Assembly: GCA_020852215.1 (NCBI GenBank)
Contig: JADZBF010000382.1
Coordinates: 1 to 33,453, forward strand
DNA length: 33,453 nt
Source of the DNA: Lysobacter sp.
GTDB lineage: Bacteria > Pseudomonadota > Gammaproteobacteria > Xanthomonadales > Xanthomonadaceae
Direction of reading: 5' to 3'
Positions 11,810 to 21,086 of the stretch are shown here, one piece after another. Position 1 is the first letter of the stretch. Each line of letters starts with the position of its first letter. Both the position numbers and the translations under genes were made by a program. The notes under the pieces were generated by a model. That model was given only the letters and a program-made list of their open reading frames with translations. It ran no database searches and had not been told where the DNA came from.

Positions 11810-13174
11810 TCATTTTCCGATGCAGAAGGTGGAAAAAATGTGACCGAGCAGATCATCCGGCGCAATACGTCCGGTGATTTCGCCCAGCGCGTCGTGCGCG
11901 GCCCGCAAGGCTTCGGCCGTCAGCTCGTATGCGCCTTCGCGCATCCGGTCGCGCGCGGCCGCCAGCGCCGTCTGCGCGCGTCGCAGGGCGTCGCCCTGCC
12001 GCGCGCGCGCACTGAAGGCGCCTTCGACGCCTTCGCCGATGCCGCCGACGGCCGCCAAACGCGCGTGCAGCGTCTCCAATCCCGCGCCGGTGCGCGCCGA
12101 GACCCACAGCATGTCGCCTGCCGCAATCGATGTCGTTGACGCGTTCGGGATCGGCGCGGACCCCTGAAATTCAAGCAAATCCGCCTTGTTCGCCACCCAC
12201 AGCCGCTGCGGGACATCGGCGATGGCATCGGCCACCGCGGCGCGGCCGGCCTCGATGTCCTGCGCGTCCAGCACCACGATCGCCAGATCGGCCCGGCGCA
12301 ACTCGCCTTCGGCCCGGCGCATGCCTTCGCGTTCGATCGCATCGCCGCCCGCCCGCAAGCCGGCGGTATCCACCAAGGTCAGCTCCAAACCGTCCACGCG
12401 CACGGTTTCGCGCAGCACATCGCGGGTGGTGCCGGCGATATCGCTGACGATCGCGCGGTCGCTGCCGGCCAGCGCGTTCAACAGCGAACTCTTGCCCGCG
12501 TTCGGCGGGCCGACGATCACCGCATGCAGGCCGTCGCGCAGTTTTTGGCCGCGTTCGGCCTCGCGCAGCAGCGCATCCAGATCGGTTTCGGCCTGCGCGA
12601 GCCCGGTTTCGATAGCCGAACCCCCGAGCGTTTCGATGGATTCATCGACAAAATCGATCGTCGCTTCCACATGCACGCGCAACCGCAGCAGCGCCGCCGC
12701 CAACGCATCCACGCGCTGCGAGAACACGCCATCGAGCGAACGTCGCGCCGCCCGCGCCGCGCGCTGGTCCGACGCCGCGATCAAATCCGCTACCGCCTCG
12801 GCCTGCGCGAGATCGAGCTTGCCGTTGAGGAACGCGCGTTCGCTGAACTCCCCCGCCCGCGCCAACCGCGCGCCCAGGGCGCAGCAGCGATCCAGCAACG
12901 CGCGCAACACCGCGGGACTGCCGTGCGCCTGCAGCTCCACCACGTCCTCGCCGGTGTAACTGGCCGGCGCGCGGAAATACAGCGCGATGCCGTCGTCGAT
13001 GGTGTCGCCGCGCTCGTCGCGGAAACGCGCGTAGTGCGCGTAACGCGGTTCGAGCGAGCGACACGTCATCGTTTCCGCGATCGTCCGCGCGTTCGGGCCT
13101 GAGATCCGGATCACGCCGACGCCGCCGGAACCGGCGGCGGTGGCGATTGCGGCGATGGTGGGTTGATCGTGCAT
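11810..13174 (-). CDS. mnmE: tRNA modification GTPase MnmE
   Basis: [23 protein letters not shown]-terminus; [13 protein letters not shown]1 motif; DIAGTTRD; C-terminal FCIGK. Confidence 0.98.
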   Translation of the reverse strand: MHDQPTIAAIATAAGSGGVGVIRISGPNARTIAETMTCRSLEPRYAHYARFRDERGDTIDDGIALYFRAPASYTGEDVVELQAHGSPAVLRALLDRCCALGARLARAGEFSERAFLNGKLDLAQAEAVADLIAASDQRAARAARRSLDGVFSQRVDALAAALLRLRVHVEATIDFVDESIETLGGSAIETGLAQAETDLDALLREAERGQKLRDGLHAVIVGPPNAGKSSLLNALAGSDRAIVSDIAGTTRDVLRETVRVDGLELTLVDTAGLRAGGDAIEREGMRRAEGELRRADLAIVVLDAQDIEAGRAAVADAIADVPQRLWVANKADLLEFQGSAPIPNASTTSIAAGDMLWVSARTGAGLETLHARLAAVGGIGEGVEGAFSARARQGDALRRAQTALAAARDRMREGAYELTAEALRAAHDALGEITGRIAPDDLLGHIFSTFCIGK

Positions 13175-13241
13175 CCGAAACGTCGTGGATTCGAAACGTT
13201 ATGGCTTCGAAGCTTAGCGGCGCGCTTGTCGCGAAAGGCGA

Positions 13242-13589
13242 TTACGCGGTCTGCGCCGACATTGAAATCGGAAGGTACATCGCGATGCCGCACAAGAGCG
13301 TCAAACCGAACCCGATCGCGATGCCGACGATCAAGCCGACGATGCCGCGTCTGCGATCGTTTTCGTCGCGCACGCGCACGAAAGCGGCGATCATCGGCAC
13401 GGCGAGCGGCACGGCCCACAGAAACCATCGGCCCTGCACGAAAAACCGCGTGATCGCGGGCAGTTCGGCGCCGAACGTTTCGAACACCTCTTGAAAGTGC
13501 GGCACGATCATCTGCACGGCGACGACACCCAGAAACGCAGCGATCGTACCGGCGACCTGAAGCGAAACGTTCGCAGGATGGCTTTTCAT
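13242..13589 (-). CDS. Small hypothetical membrane protein
   Basis: 115 aa with three apparent hydrophobic segments. Confidence 0.6.
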   Translation of the reverse strand: MKSHPANVSLQVAGTIAAFLGVVAVQMIVPHFQEVFETFGAELPAITRFFVQGRWFLWAVPLAVPMIAAFVRVRDENDRRRGIVGLIVGIAIGFGLTLLCGIAMYLPISMSAQTA

Positions 13590-13614
13590 CGCGTCGATGC
13601 TCGCTTTTCGCGCA

Positions 13615-15348
13615 TTACTTCGCCACGGCCGACTTGTGCTCGGTCTTCTCGCCGTATTTCTTCATCATCCACCACTGCTGCAGCATGCCCAGCGCGCCGT
13701 TGGTCACCCAGTACAGCACCAGGCCCGCGGGGAAGAACATCAGGGTCACGCCGATCACCAGCGGCATGGCTTGCATCATCTTTTGCTGCATCGGGTCCAT
13801 GCCCGCCATCGGCGTCATGCGCTGGGTCAGCCACATGATGGCGATGTTGAGGATCGGCAGGATGAAGAACGGGTCGTTCGCGGTGAGGTCTTGCACCCAC
13901 AGCATCCACGGCGCCTGGCGCAGTTCCACCGCTTCCACCAGCACCCAGTACAGCGACAGGAACACCGGCATCTGGATGAAGATCGGCAAGCAACCGCCGG
14001 CGGGATTGATCTTTTCTTTCTTGTACAGCTCGATCATCGCCTGCTGGTATTTTTCCTTGTCCTCGCCGTACCGCTCCTTCAATTGCTGCATGCGCGGCTG
14101 GAATTTGCGCAGCTTCGCCATCGATTTGTACTGCGCGGCCGACAACGGATACAGCAGCAGTTTGATCACCACCACCAGCAGCACGATCGCCCAGCCCCAG
14201 TTGTGGGTGATTTTGTGCAGCATCGCCAGCGTCCAATGGATCGGCTGCGCGATGACGGTGAACATGCCGTAGTCGAGCGTGCGTTCCAGGCCCGGCGCGA
14301 CTTTCTGCAGGCGCTCCTGGATTTTCGGGCCGACCCACAATTGCGCGGTGGTGCTGGCTTTTTGTCCCGGCGCGAGCGCGAACTCGGGGCCGGCGGCGGC
14401 GATGCCGTATTGATTGCCGGCGTTGACCAGCGAGTAGTTCGCTTTCTGGTCCTTCTGCGGGATCCATGCGGCGAAGAAATAGTGCTGCAGCAACGCCACC
14501 CAGCCGCCGCCGATGGTCTTGTTCAGCGGGCCGTCCTCGGCGTATTCGTCGTACTTGCGTTTGTCGTATTTCTCTTCCGGGCTGTACCACGCCGCGCCGT
14601 TGAAGCTGAAACTGGTGGGCTGCATGATGCTGCTTTCGATCGCAGGCGGAATACGCGAAAGCTGGCGATACACATGGCCTTTCCACGGCGCCGCGCTGGC
14701 GTTCTCGACATCGTCGCGAACCGTCAACGCATAATCGCCGCGCTTGAGCGTGTAGGTGCGGCGGATCGCGACGCCGCCGGCGCCGGTCCACACGAAACTC
14801 GCGCTGACGGCCTCCTGGCCCTGCGCCAGCGCGTACTCGCGTTGCGCTTGCGCCGGCACGAAACCGCCGTTGTGATTCGGCGCACCGGCGGTGCTGTACC
14901 AGCCGCTCTGCGCGATATAGAAATCCTTGCCGCTGTCTTGCAGCAAACGCACCGGCGGCGAGTCTTTCTTGCGTTCCTGCGGGAAATTCAGCAAGTCGGC
15001 GCGACGCACGGTGCCGCCGTCCAGGGTCAACCGCAGGACGTCGTTGCTCAGCGTCACCGTGGTCGAGACCGGCGCGGCCTTCATCGCCGGCGCGGCGGTA
15101 GCGGCAGCGGCCGCGTTACCGGGCGCGGCGGGACTATTCGCGGTCGGCACCCCGGGGGCGGGCGTCGCGGTTTGCGGCGCTCCGGGCACCGGCAGGTTCC
15201 CGGCAGGCGCGGCGGCGGCCTCGGTGGCGGCAGCGACCGGGTTCTGCCCGCGCATCGCGTCGTGCGCCTTTTCCTTGTTCCACTCCATCCACAACAGCAT
15301 CGCCACCATCAACCAGGCGATGATCAAGAACGTTCGAGTTTGATTCAT
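13615..15348 (-). CDS. yidC: Membrane protein insertase YidC
   Basis: Start trimmed to MNQTRTFLIIAW; C-terminal YidC core (AQYKSMAKLRKFQPRMQQLKERYGEDKEK; GGCLPIFIQMPVFLSLYWVL). Confidence 0.98.
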   Translation of the reverse strand: MNQTRTFLIIAWLMVAMLLWMEWNKEKAHDAMRGQNPVAAATEAAAAPAGNLPVPGAPQTATPAPGVPTANSPAAPGNAAAAATAAPAMKAAPVSTTVTLSNDVLRLTLDGGTVRRADLLNFPQERKKDSPPVRLLQDSGKDFYIAQSGWYSTAGAPNHNGGFVPAQAQREYALAQGQEAVSASFVWTGAGGVAIRRTYTLKRGDYALTVRDDVENASAAPWKGHVYRQLSRIPPAIESSIMQPTSFSFNGAAWYSPEEKYDKRKYDEYAEDGPLNKTIGGGWVALLQHYFFAAWIPQKDQKANYSLVNAGNQYGIAAAGPEFALAPGQKASTTAQLWVGPKIQERLQKVAPGLERTLDYGMFTVIAQPIHWTLAMLHKITHNWGWAIVLLVVVIKLLLYPLSAAQYKSMAKLRKFQPRMQQLKERYGEDKEKYQQAMIELYKKEKINPAGGCLPIFIQMPVFLSLYWVLVEAVELRQAPWMLWVQDLTANDPFFILPILNIAIMWLTQRMTPMAGMDPMQQKMMQAMPLVIGVTLMFFPAGLVLYWVTNGALGMLQQWWMMKKYGEKTEHKSAVAK

Positions 15349-15382
15349 GGGGGCGGAGGCAAGAGATGATGTCGCCGATGCC

Positions 15383-15856
15383 TCAGGCATCGGTGGACGT
15401 GGCGGAAGACGAAGCCGGCGCAGCGGTCGGCGGCAGGGGCGATCGCGTGTTGCGAGCGCGCGGCATTGTGCCGGTCGCGGCGGTCGGGGGCAACGCGCCG
15501 CAGCGGCGGAGCGCTTGATCGAAGGCGGCGATCAATTCCGGGCCGGTCGCGGCGGCCGCGGCGCTGCGCGCCACGACGACGTACGCGCCGGGCGCCAACG
15601 CGGCGCGGTGACGGCGAAAATGATCGCGTAAACGGCGTTTGATGCGATTGCGCGCGACGGCGCGTCGATCGACTTTGCGCGACACCGCCAAGCCGAGCCG
15701 TGCCGGCGCGGTGTCGTCGAGATGATGCACGGCGAGCAAAGGCGTAGCGACGCGTCGACCCTGCGCGAAGACGCGGTCGAACTCGGCTTTGGCGCGGACC
15801 CGCGCTTGCGGCGGGAACGAGGCGCCGATCTCGTGGGGGGCGAGGCGACCGGCCAT
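15383..15856 (-). CDS. rnpA: Ribonuclease P protein component
   Basis: RVRAKAEFDRVFAQGRRV and RNR motif ARNRIKRRLRDHFR; position next to rpmH. Confidence 0.95.
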   Translation of the reverse strand: MAGRLAPHEIGASFPPQARVRAKAEFDRVFAQGRRVATPLLAVHHLDDTAPARLGLAVSRKVDRRAVARNRIKRRLRDHFRRHRAALAPGAYVVVARSAAAAATGPELIAAFDQALRRCGALPPTAATGTMPRARNTRSPLPPTAAPASSSATSTDA

Positions 15857-15881
15857 GGGCCGGACGGCTCCGACGACGAGA

Positions 15882-16022
15882 TCAGGCAGTGAGGCGCTTA
15901 CGGCCCTTGGCGCGACGACGCGACAGGACCTTACGGCCGTCGGCGGTCTTCATGCGGGCACGGAAGCCGTGGTCGCGCTTGCGCTTGAGGTTGCTGGGTT
16001 GATAGGTGCGCTTGGTGGCCAT
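15882..16022 (-). CDS. rpmH: 50S ribosomal protein L34
   Basis: [46 protein letters not shown]; start trimmed to 16022. Confidence 0.99.
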   Translation of the reverse strand: MATKRTYQPSNLKRKRDHGFRARMKTADGRKVLSRRRAKGRKRLTA

Positions 16023-16298
16023 GGTCGGGCTCGTGAGGCTCGAAAGTAACGGTGAGCGTGCGCGTTCGGCGCACAATGAACCGGCGATAGTGCCCGATCT
16101 GGTGGACTTCGGTCAAGCCACCGCCGTTCGGGGCGCCCGACGACGGTGGGCGCATCCAACACCATCGGGTGCGGCCGGCCGGCCGGGGTGGTAGTCTGCG
16201 AAGCCTTCCCGCCCCTCTCGATCGCGCCTGCCGCACGCGCACGGCGCGGCAGTTTTCCGCGACACGAACGCTTCGCGCCATCGGTCGATCCGCGGACG

Positions 16299-17705
16299 AT
16301 GCGCCGACCCGACGATCACGTTTCGCCCGACCCGCTACCCGACCTGTTGCCCGACCCGATGGATGCTTGGCCCCGCTGCCTCGAACGTCTCGAAGCCGAA
16401 TTGCCGGCCGAGGACGTTCACACTTGGCTGAAACCGCTGCAAGCGCGTCTGCGCGAAGACGGCGGCGGCGTGCTGTTGTACGCGCCCAACGCCTTCGTCC
16501 GCGATGAGGTGCAGGCGCGTTATCTGGGGCGGATCAGCGAGCTGCTCGGCCATTTCGCCGGCAACACCGCGGTGAGCCTGGAAATCGGCTCGGTCCCGCG
16601 CCCGGCCGCCGCCACCGCCGCTAATGGACAAACGGCCTCGTCGCCGACGGTCGTCGCGCGCGCATCGGGTGGCGCCGAATTCGGCGGCAATCTCGATGCG
16701 CATTACGGCTTCGACAATTTCGTCGAGGGCCGCAGCAATCAGCTCGGCCGCGCCGCGGCGTGGCAGGCGGCGATGAAGCCCGGTGATCGCGCGCACAACC
16801 CGCTGATGCTGTACGGCGGCACCGGCCTGGGCAAAACCCATTTGATGTTCGCGGCCGGCAACGAAATGCGCCGCAACAATCCCGGCGTGCGCGTGCTGTA
16901 TCTGCGCAGCGAGCAGTTCTTCAGCGCGATGATGAAAGCGCTGCAGGACAAGACGATGGACGCGTTCAAGCGGCAATTCCAGCAGATCGACGCGCTGCTG
17001 ATCGACGACATCCAATTCTTCGCCGGCAAGGACCGCACCCAGGAAGAGTTCTTCCACACCTTCAACGCGCTGTTCGACGGCCGTCAGCAGATCATCATGA
17101 CCTGCGACCGCTATCCACGCGAAGTGGACGGTTTGGAGCCGCGGCTGAAGTCGCGGTTGGCGTGGGGCCTGTCGGTCGCGATCGAGCCGCCGGATTTCGA
17201 GACGCGGGCGCAGATCGTGCTGTCGAAGGCGAAGGAACGCGGGGTGTCGCTGTCCGAGGACGTGGCGTTCCTGCTGGCCAAGAAGATGCGCAGCAACGTG
17301 CGCGACCTGGAAGGCGCGCTCAATACCCTGGCGGCGCGGGCCAATTTCACCGGCCGCGCGATCACCGCGGAATTCGCGCAGGAAACCCTGCGCGATCTGC
17401 TGCGCGCGCAGCAACAAGCGATCGGCATCGCCAATATCCAGAAGGCCGTGGCAGACTACTACGGTCTTCAGATCAAGGATCTGTTGTCCAAGCGTCGGAC
17501 CCGCTCGTTGGCGCGTCCGCGGCAGATGGCGATGGCCTTGACCAAAGAACTGACCGAGCACAGCCTGCCGGAGATCGGCGATGCGTTCGCGGGGCGCGAC
17601 CACACCACGGTGTTGCACGCGTGCCGCCAGATCAAAACGCTGATGGAGAGCGACGGTCAGCTGCGCGAGGACTGGGATAAGTTGATTCGAAAACTGAGCG
17701 AGTGA
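16299..17705 (+). CDS. dnaA: Chromosomal replication initiator DnaA (start 16299, or 16359 at MDAWPRC)
   Basis: [14 protein letters not shown] Walker [13 protein letters not shown] Walker B, C-terminal [17 protein letters not shown] DnaA signature. Confidence 0.98.
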   Translation: MRRPDDHVSPDPLPDLLPDPMDAWPRCLERLEAELPAEDVHTWLKPLQARLREDGGGVLLYAPNAFVRDEVQARYLGRISELLGHFAGNTAVSLEIGSVPRPAAATAANGQTASSPTVVARASGGAEFGGNLDAHYGFDNFVEGRSNQLGRAAAWQAAMKPGDRAHNPLMLYGGTGLGKTHLMFAAGNEMRRNNPGVRVLYLRSEQFFSAMMKALQDKTMDAFKRQFQQIDALLIDDIQFFAGKDRTQEEFFHTFNALFDGRQQIIMTCDRYPREVDGLEPRLKSRLAWGLSVAIEPPDFETRAQIVLSKAKERGVSLSEDVAFLLAKKMRSNVRDLEGALNTLAARANFTGRAITAEFAQETLRDLLRAQQQAIGIANIQKAVADYYGLQIKDLLSKRRTRSLARPRQMAMALTKELTEHSLPEIGDAFAGRDHTTVLHACRQIKTLMESDGQLREDWDKLIRKLSE

Positions 17706-17952
17706 GGGGTGGCCCGGTCCGGAAACGGAGCGGTCGAACAACTTGTGGATAAGTCGCGCCGAACGCGAGACCCGTCGATTTATCCACAGGCTGTCCCGAG
17801 GCTGCAGGGCGGTTATCACCGCAGTTGTCGCGCCGGAAATTCCAGAAATATCAATACGTTAATCGACTTACGCCCCGCTTTTCGCGCTACCACCACCACC
17901 TGCTTTTAAGATTTATCGTTCTGAAGCCTGGCCTCGAGGGGAACCCAATCAC
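17706..17952. other. oriC: Candidate replication origin (oriC) between dnaA and dnaN
   Basis: Perfect DnaA boxes TGTGGATAA (17744-17752) and TTATCCACA (17780-17788) in opposite orientation; AT-rich stretch around 17838-17880; location. Confidence 0.75.
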
Positions 17953-19053
17953 ATGCGTTTCAGTCTGCAACGCGAAGTGCTTTTGAAACCGCTGACGCAA
18001 GTCGTCAACGTCGTGGAACGTCGCCAGACCTTGCCGGTGTTGGCCAACCTGCTGGCGCGGGTCGAAGGCGATCAACTGTCGCTCACGGGTACGGATCTGG
18101 AAGTCGAGATGGTCGCTCGTACGCGAGTGGACGATGCCCAGGCCGGTGAGGCGACGATTCCCGCCCGGAAGCTGTTCGAAATCGTGCGCGCCCTGCCCGA
18201 CGGCAGCAAAGTCACGGTCAGCCAAGCGGCCGACAAGATCACCGTGCAAGCCGGCCGCAGCCGGTTCACGCTGGCCAGCCTTCCGGCGAACGATTTTCCG
18301 TCGCTGGACGAAGTGGACGCGACCGAGCGGGTGAAAGTCGGCGAGGCCTCGCTGAAGGAACTGATCGAACGCACCGCGTTCGCGATGGCCCAGCAGGACG
18401 TGCGTTATTACCTCAACGGCCTGTTGTTCGACCTGCGCGATAAAGCCCTGCGTTGCGTCGCGACCGACGGCCACCGCTTGGCCTTGTGCGAAGCCGTGCT
18501 GGAAGAGACGGTGCAGACCAAGCGCCAGATCATCGTGCCGCGCAAAGGCGTGCTGGAACTGCAGCGTTTGCTCGAAGGCGGTGATCGCGAACTCGAACTG
18601 GAAATGGGCCGCGGGCATATCCGGGTGAAGCGCGACGACGTGACCTTCACCAGCAAACTGATCGACGGCCGTTTCCCCGATTACGAAGCGGTGATTCCGA
18701 TCGGCGCCGATCGCGAAGTGAAGATCGATCGCGAAGCCCTGCGCGCTTCGCTGCAGCGCGCGGCGATCCTGTCGAACGAGAAATACCGCGGCGTGCGGAT
18801 CGAGGTCTCGCCGGGCCAACTCAAGATCAATGCGCACAACCCGGAACAGGAAGAAGCGCAGGAAGAGGTGGAAGCCGAAACCAAGGTCGACAGCTTGACC
18901 ATCGGTTTCAACGTGAACTACCTGCTCGACGCCTTGTCTGCCCTGCGTGAGGAACATGTGATCCTGCAATTGCGCGATGCGAACTCGTCGGCGCTGGTGC
19001 GCGAGGCGAGCAGCGACAAGTGCCGCCATGTGGTGATGCCGCTGCGTCTCTGA
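17953..19053 (+). CDS. dnaN: DNA polymerase III beta subunit (sliding clamp)
   Basis: MRFSLQREVLLKPLTQVVNVVERRQTLPVLANLL; C-terminal HVVMPLRL. Confidence 0.99.
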   Translation: MRFSLQREVLLKPLTQVVNVVERRQTLPVLANLLARVEGDQLSLTGTDLEVEMVARTRVDDAQAGEATIPARKLFEIVRALPDGSKVTVSQAADKITVQAGRSRFTLASLPANDFPSLDEVDATERVKVGEASLKELIERTAFAMAQQDVRYYLNGLLFDLRDKALRCVATDGHRLALCEAVLEETVQTKRQIIVPRKGVLELQRLLEGGDRELELEMGRGHIRVKRDDVTFTSKLIDGRFPDYEAVIPIGADREVKIDREALRASLQRAAILSNEKYRGVRIEVSPGQLKINAHNPEQEEAQEEVEAETKVDSLTIGFNVNYLLDALSALREEHVILQLRDANSSALVREASSDKCRHVVMPLRL

Positions 19054-19073
19054 CCCTGCGGCGCGTTAATTTG

Positions 19074-19089
19074 GGTTTCACGTGGAACA
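19074..19089. promoter_or_regulatory. parS-like ParB site GGTTTCACGTGGAACA
   Basis: 14/16 match to TGTTTCACGTGAAACA; origin-proximal. Confidence 0.7.
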
Positions 19090-19146
19090 TAACGCCGCGG
19101 CGCGACCGTAACGGGATGTCTCTCGTCAAACCGCAGGACACGATCG

Positions 19147-19170
19147 ATCGCCCGGGTCTTCCCGGGCGAT
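19147..19170. terminator. Perfect hairpin in dnaN-recF gap (possible terminator or attenuator)
   Basis: ATCGCCCGGG-TCTT-CCCGGGCGAT, 10-bp stem and 4-nt loop; only a weak T tract follows. Confidence 0.45.
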
Positions 19171-19202
19171 GTCGTTTCAGCCCGCTCCACCCCTGATCGC
19201 CG

Positions 19203-20309
19203 ATGCGCATCGAACGTTTCCAGATCGCCAATCTCCGTCCCTTCGAGCGCGCCGAACTCAGGCCTGCGCCGGGGATCAATGTGTTCGTCGGCGAGAACGG
19301 TTCGGGCAAAACCAGCCTGCTCGAAGGCCTGCACGTGTTGGCCTACGGCCGCAGTTTCCGCGGCCGCGTGCGCGACGGCGTGATTCGGACCGGGGCCGAG
19401 GCCCTCGAACTGTTCGCCGAATGGCGCGAAGACGCCCATCCCCGGCTGCGGCGGGTTGGATTGCGTCATTCCGGTGCGCGTTGGGAAGGGCGCCTCGACG
19501 GCGAGCCGGTGTCCCAGCTCGGAGAGTTGTGCGCGGCGTTGGCGGTGGTGACGTTCGAGCCCGGCAGCCACGCCCTCGTGACAGGGGGCGGCGAACCCCG
19601 CCGCCGACTGGTGGATTGGGGTTTGTTCCACGTGGAACCTGATTTCCTGGACATCTGGCGTCGTTACGCCCGTGCCCTGAAACAGCGGAACGCCTTGCTC
19701 AAGGCCGGGATCCGCGACAGCCAGCTCGATCTTTGGGACCGCGAACTGGCCGAGGCCGGCGAACCGCTGACGCGGCATCGTCAAGCCTATATCGATGCCT
19801 TGGAGCCGCTGTTGCGCGCCGCCGCCGCCGAGTTGGTGCCGTCGTTGGGGACCGCGCGACTCGCGTTTCAAGCCGGGTGGGCACGCGATGCCCTGCCCCT
19901 GGCCGACGCCTTATTGGTGGTGCGCGATCGCGACCTCGCGAACGGCTATACCTCCGTCGGTCCGCATCGAGCGGACTGGCGCGTCGACTATTCGGCCTTA
20001 CCCGGCCGGGAAGCGCTCTCCCGAGGTCAAGCGAAGCTCACCGCATTGGCGTTGTTGCTCGCGCAGGCCGAATGCCATGCCGCCGTCCGCGGCGAGTGGC
20101 CGGTGGTGGCCTTGGACGATCTGGCGTCCGAATTGGACCGATCGCACCAACGCCGCGTCTTGGCCCGATTGGTCGCCTCCGGCGCTCAAATCTTCATCAC
20201 CGGAACCGAGCCGTTGCCCGTTCTGGACGACTTGAAGGCGGAACTCGCGCTGTTCCACGTGGAACAACATCGCATCGTGCCGATTCCGCCCGCGGCCGAG
20301 GCGCATTAA
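19203..20309 (+). CDS. recF: DNA replication/repair protein RecF
   Basis: IANLRPFERAELRPAPGINVFVGENGSGKTSLLEG; LSRGQAKLTALALLLAQ; VVALDDLASELD. Confidence 0.97.
   Translation: MRIERFQIANLRPFERAELRPAPGINVFVGENGSGKTSLLEGLHVLAYGRSFRGRVRDGVIRTGAEALELFAEWREDAHPRLRRVGLRHSGARWEGRLDGEPVSQLGELCAALAVVTFEPGSHALVTGGGEPRRRLVDWGLFHVEPDFLDIWRRYARALKQRNALLKAGIRDSQLDLWDRELAEAGEPLTRHRQAYIDALEPLLRAAAAELVPSLGTARLAFQAGWARDALPLADALLVVRDRDLANGYTSVGPHRADWRVDYSALPGREALSRGQAKLTALALLLAQAECHAAVRGEWPVVALDDLASELDRSHQRRVLARLVASGAQIFITGTEPLPVLDDLKAELALFHVEQHRIVPIPPAAEAH
19624..19639. promoter_or_regulatory. parS-like ParB site TGTTCCACGTGGAACC inside recF
   Basis: Near-palindromic 16-mer matching the Pseudomonas-type parS form as recalled. 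Confidence 0.75.
20251..20266. promoter_or_regulatory. parS-like ParB site TGTTCCACGTGGAACA near 3' end of recF
   Basis: Perfect 16-bp palindrome. Confidence 0.78.
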
Positions 20310-20391
20310 GCCTTTGGGCCGCGTCTTGCTCTGGCGGCGATGCGGGTGCTAGTGTCGGCTTTCTTCTCTCGTTGCAGGAGGCGGCGAATCC

Positions 20392-21024
20392 ATGTTCCGC
20401 GCACCCCCTCGCCCGGTTCGGCCCTGGCGCCGTACGGCGGCGGCGTTGCTCGGGATCGTGTTCGTCGCCGGATGCCAGCCCGCCATGACGCACTCGACCG
20501 TATCCGATCCGCCCGCCAATGCCCCGAACCGGCCCTACACCGGTACCGTGGCCGACTGGCCCATATTCTTCAATCACCTGCAGTTCGGCGTGGCCTGTTT
20601 CGACACCGAGACCTGCCGGGTGGCCTATAACGACTTCGAATTCGGCAATCCGGGCCCCACAGGTCCCGTGTCCGCGCTGAGCCCGCAGGCCTACGATGCC
20701 GCGATGACCGCCAACTACGGGCCGGTCGCGCGCGAGACGCCCCCTGCGGAAATCGTCTGGCGCTGTAAAAACGGTACCGAACTGCGCGCCGAAGTGGATA
20801 TCGCGGCGATCTTCGCCGATGGTTCCGTTCGGCATCAGGTGTCGCGCGACGAGATTCCCGAAGGGATCAGCATGGGCACCACCCATGTCCTGGTCGAGGT
20901 GAACGACCGCACGGTCAGCGTCTACACGCGGACCATGATCCCGACCAAACGCGAACAGATCGCGGGTAATCAACACAGCACGTTCCGCGACGATCTGATC
21001 AAGGTCTACAGCCGTACGTATTGA
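20392..21024 (+). CDS. Lipoprotein; candidate immunity protein (X-Tfi-like) for the adjacent effector
   Basis: AGGAGG ribosome-binding site; lipobox FVAGC (GIVFVAGCQPAMT); directly upstream of the lipase-XVIPCD gene, same strand. Confidence 0.65.
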   Translation: MFRAPPRPVRPWRRTAAALLGIVFVAGCQPAMTHSTVSDPPANAPNRPYTGTVADWPIFFNHLQFGVACFDTETCRVAYNDFEFGNPGPTGPVSALSPQAYDAAMTANYGPVARETPPAEIVWRCKNGTELRAEVDIAAIFADGSVRHQVSRDEIPEGISMGTTHVLVEVNDRTVSVYTRTMIPTKREQIAGNQHSTFRDDLIKVYSRTY

Positions 21025-21086
21025 AACTGAGCGGGCTGTCGAACGGCGGCCTCGAGTCGAGCGGTACTAAGGAGGGGGTTCCGAAC

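Noticed and set aside
13597-15369. 590 aa plus-strand ORF
   Set aside because: Antisense shadow of yidC; composition dominated by H/R/Q/A
16335-17819. 494 aa minus-strand ORF
   Set aside because: Antisense shadow of dnaA
17887-19029. 380 aa minus-strand ORF
   Set aside because: Antisense shadow of dnaN
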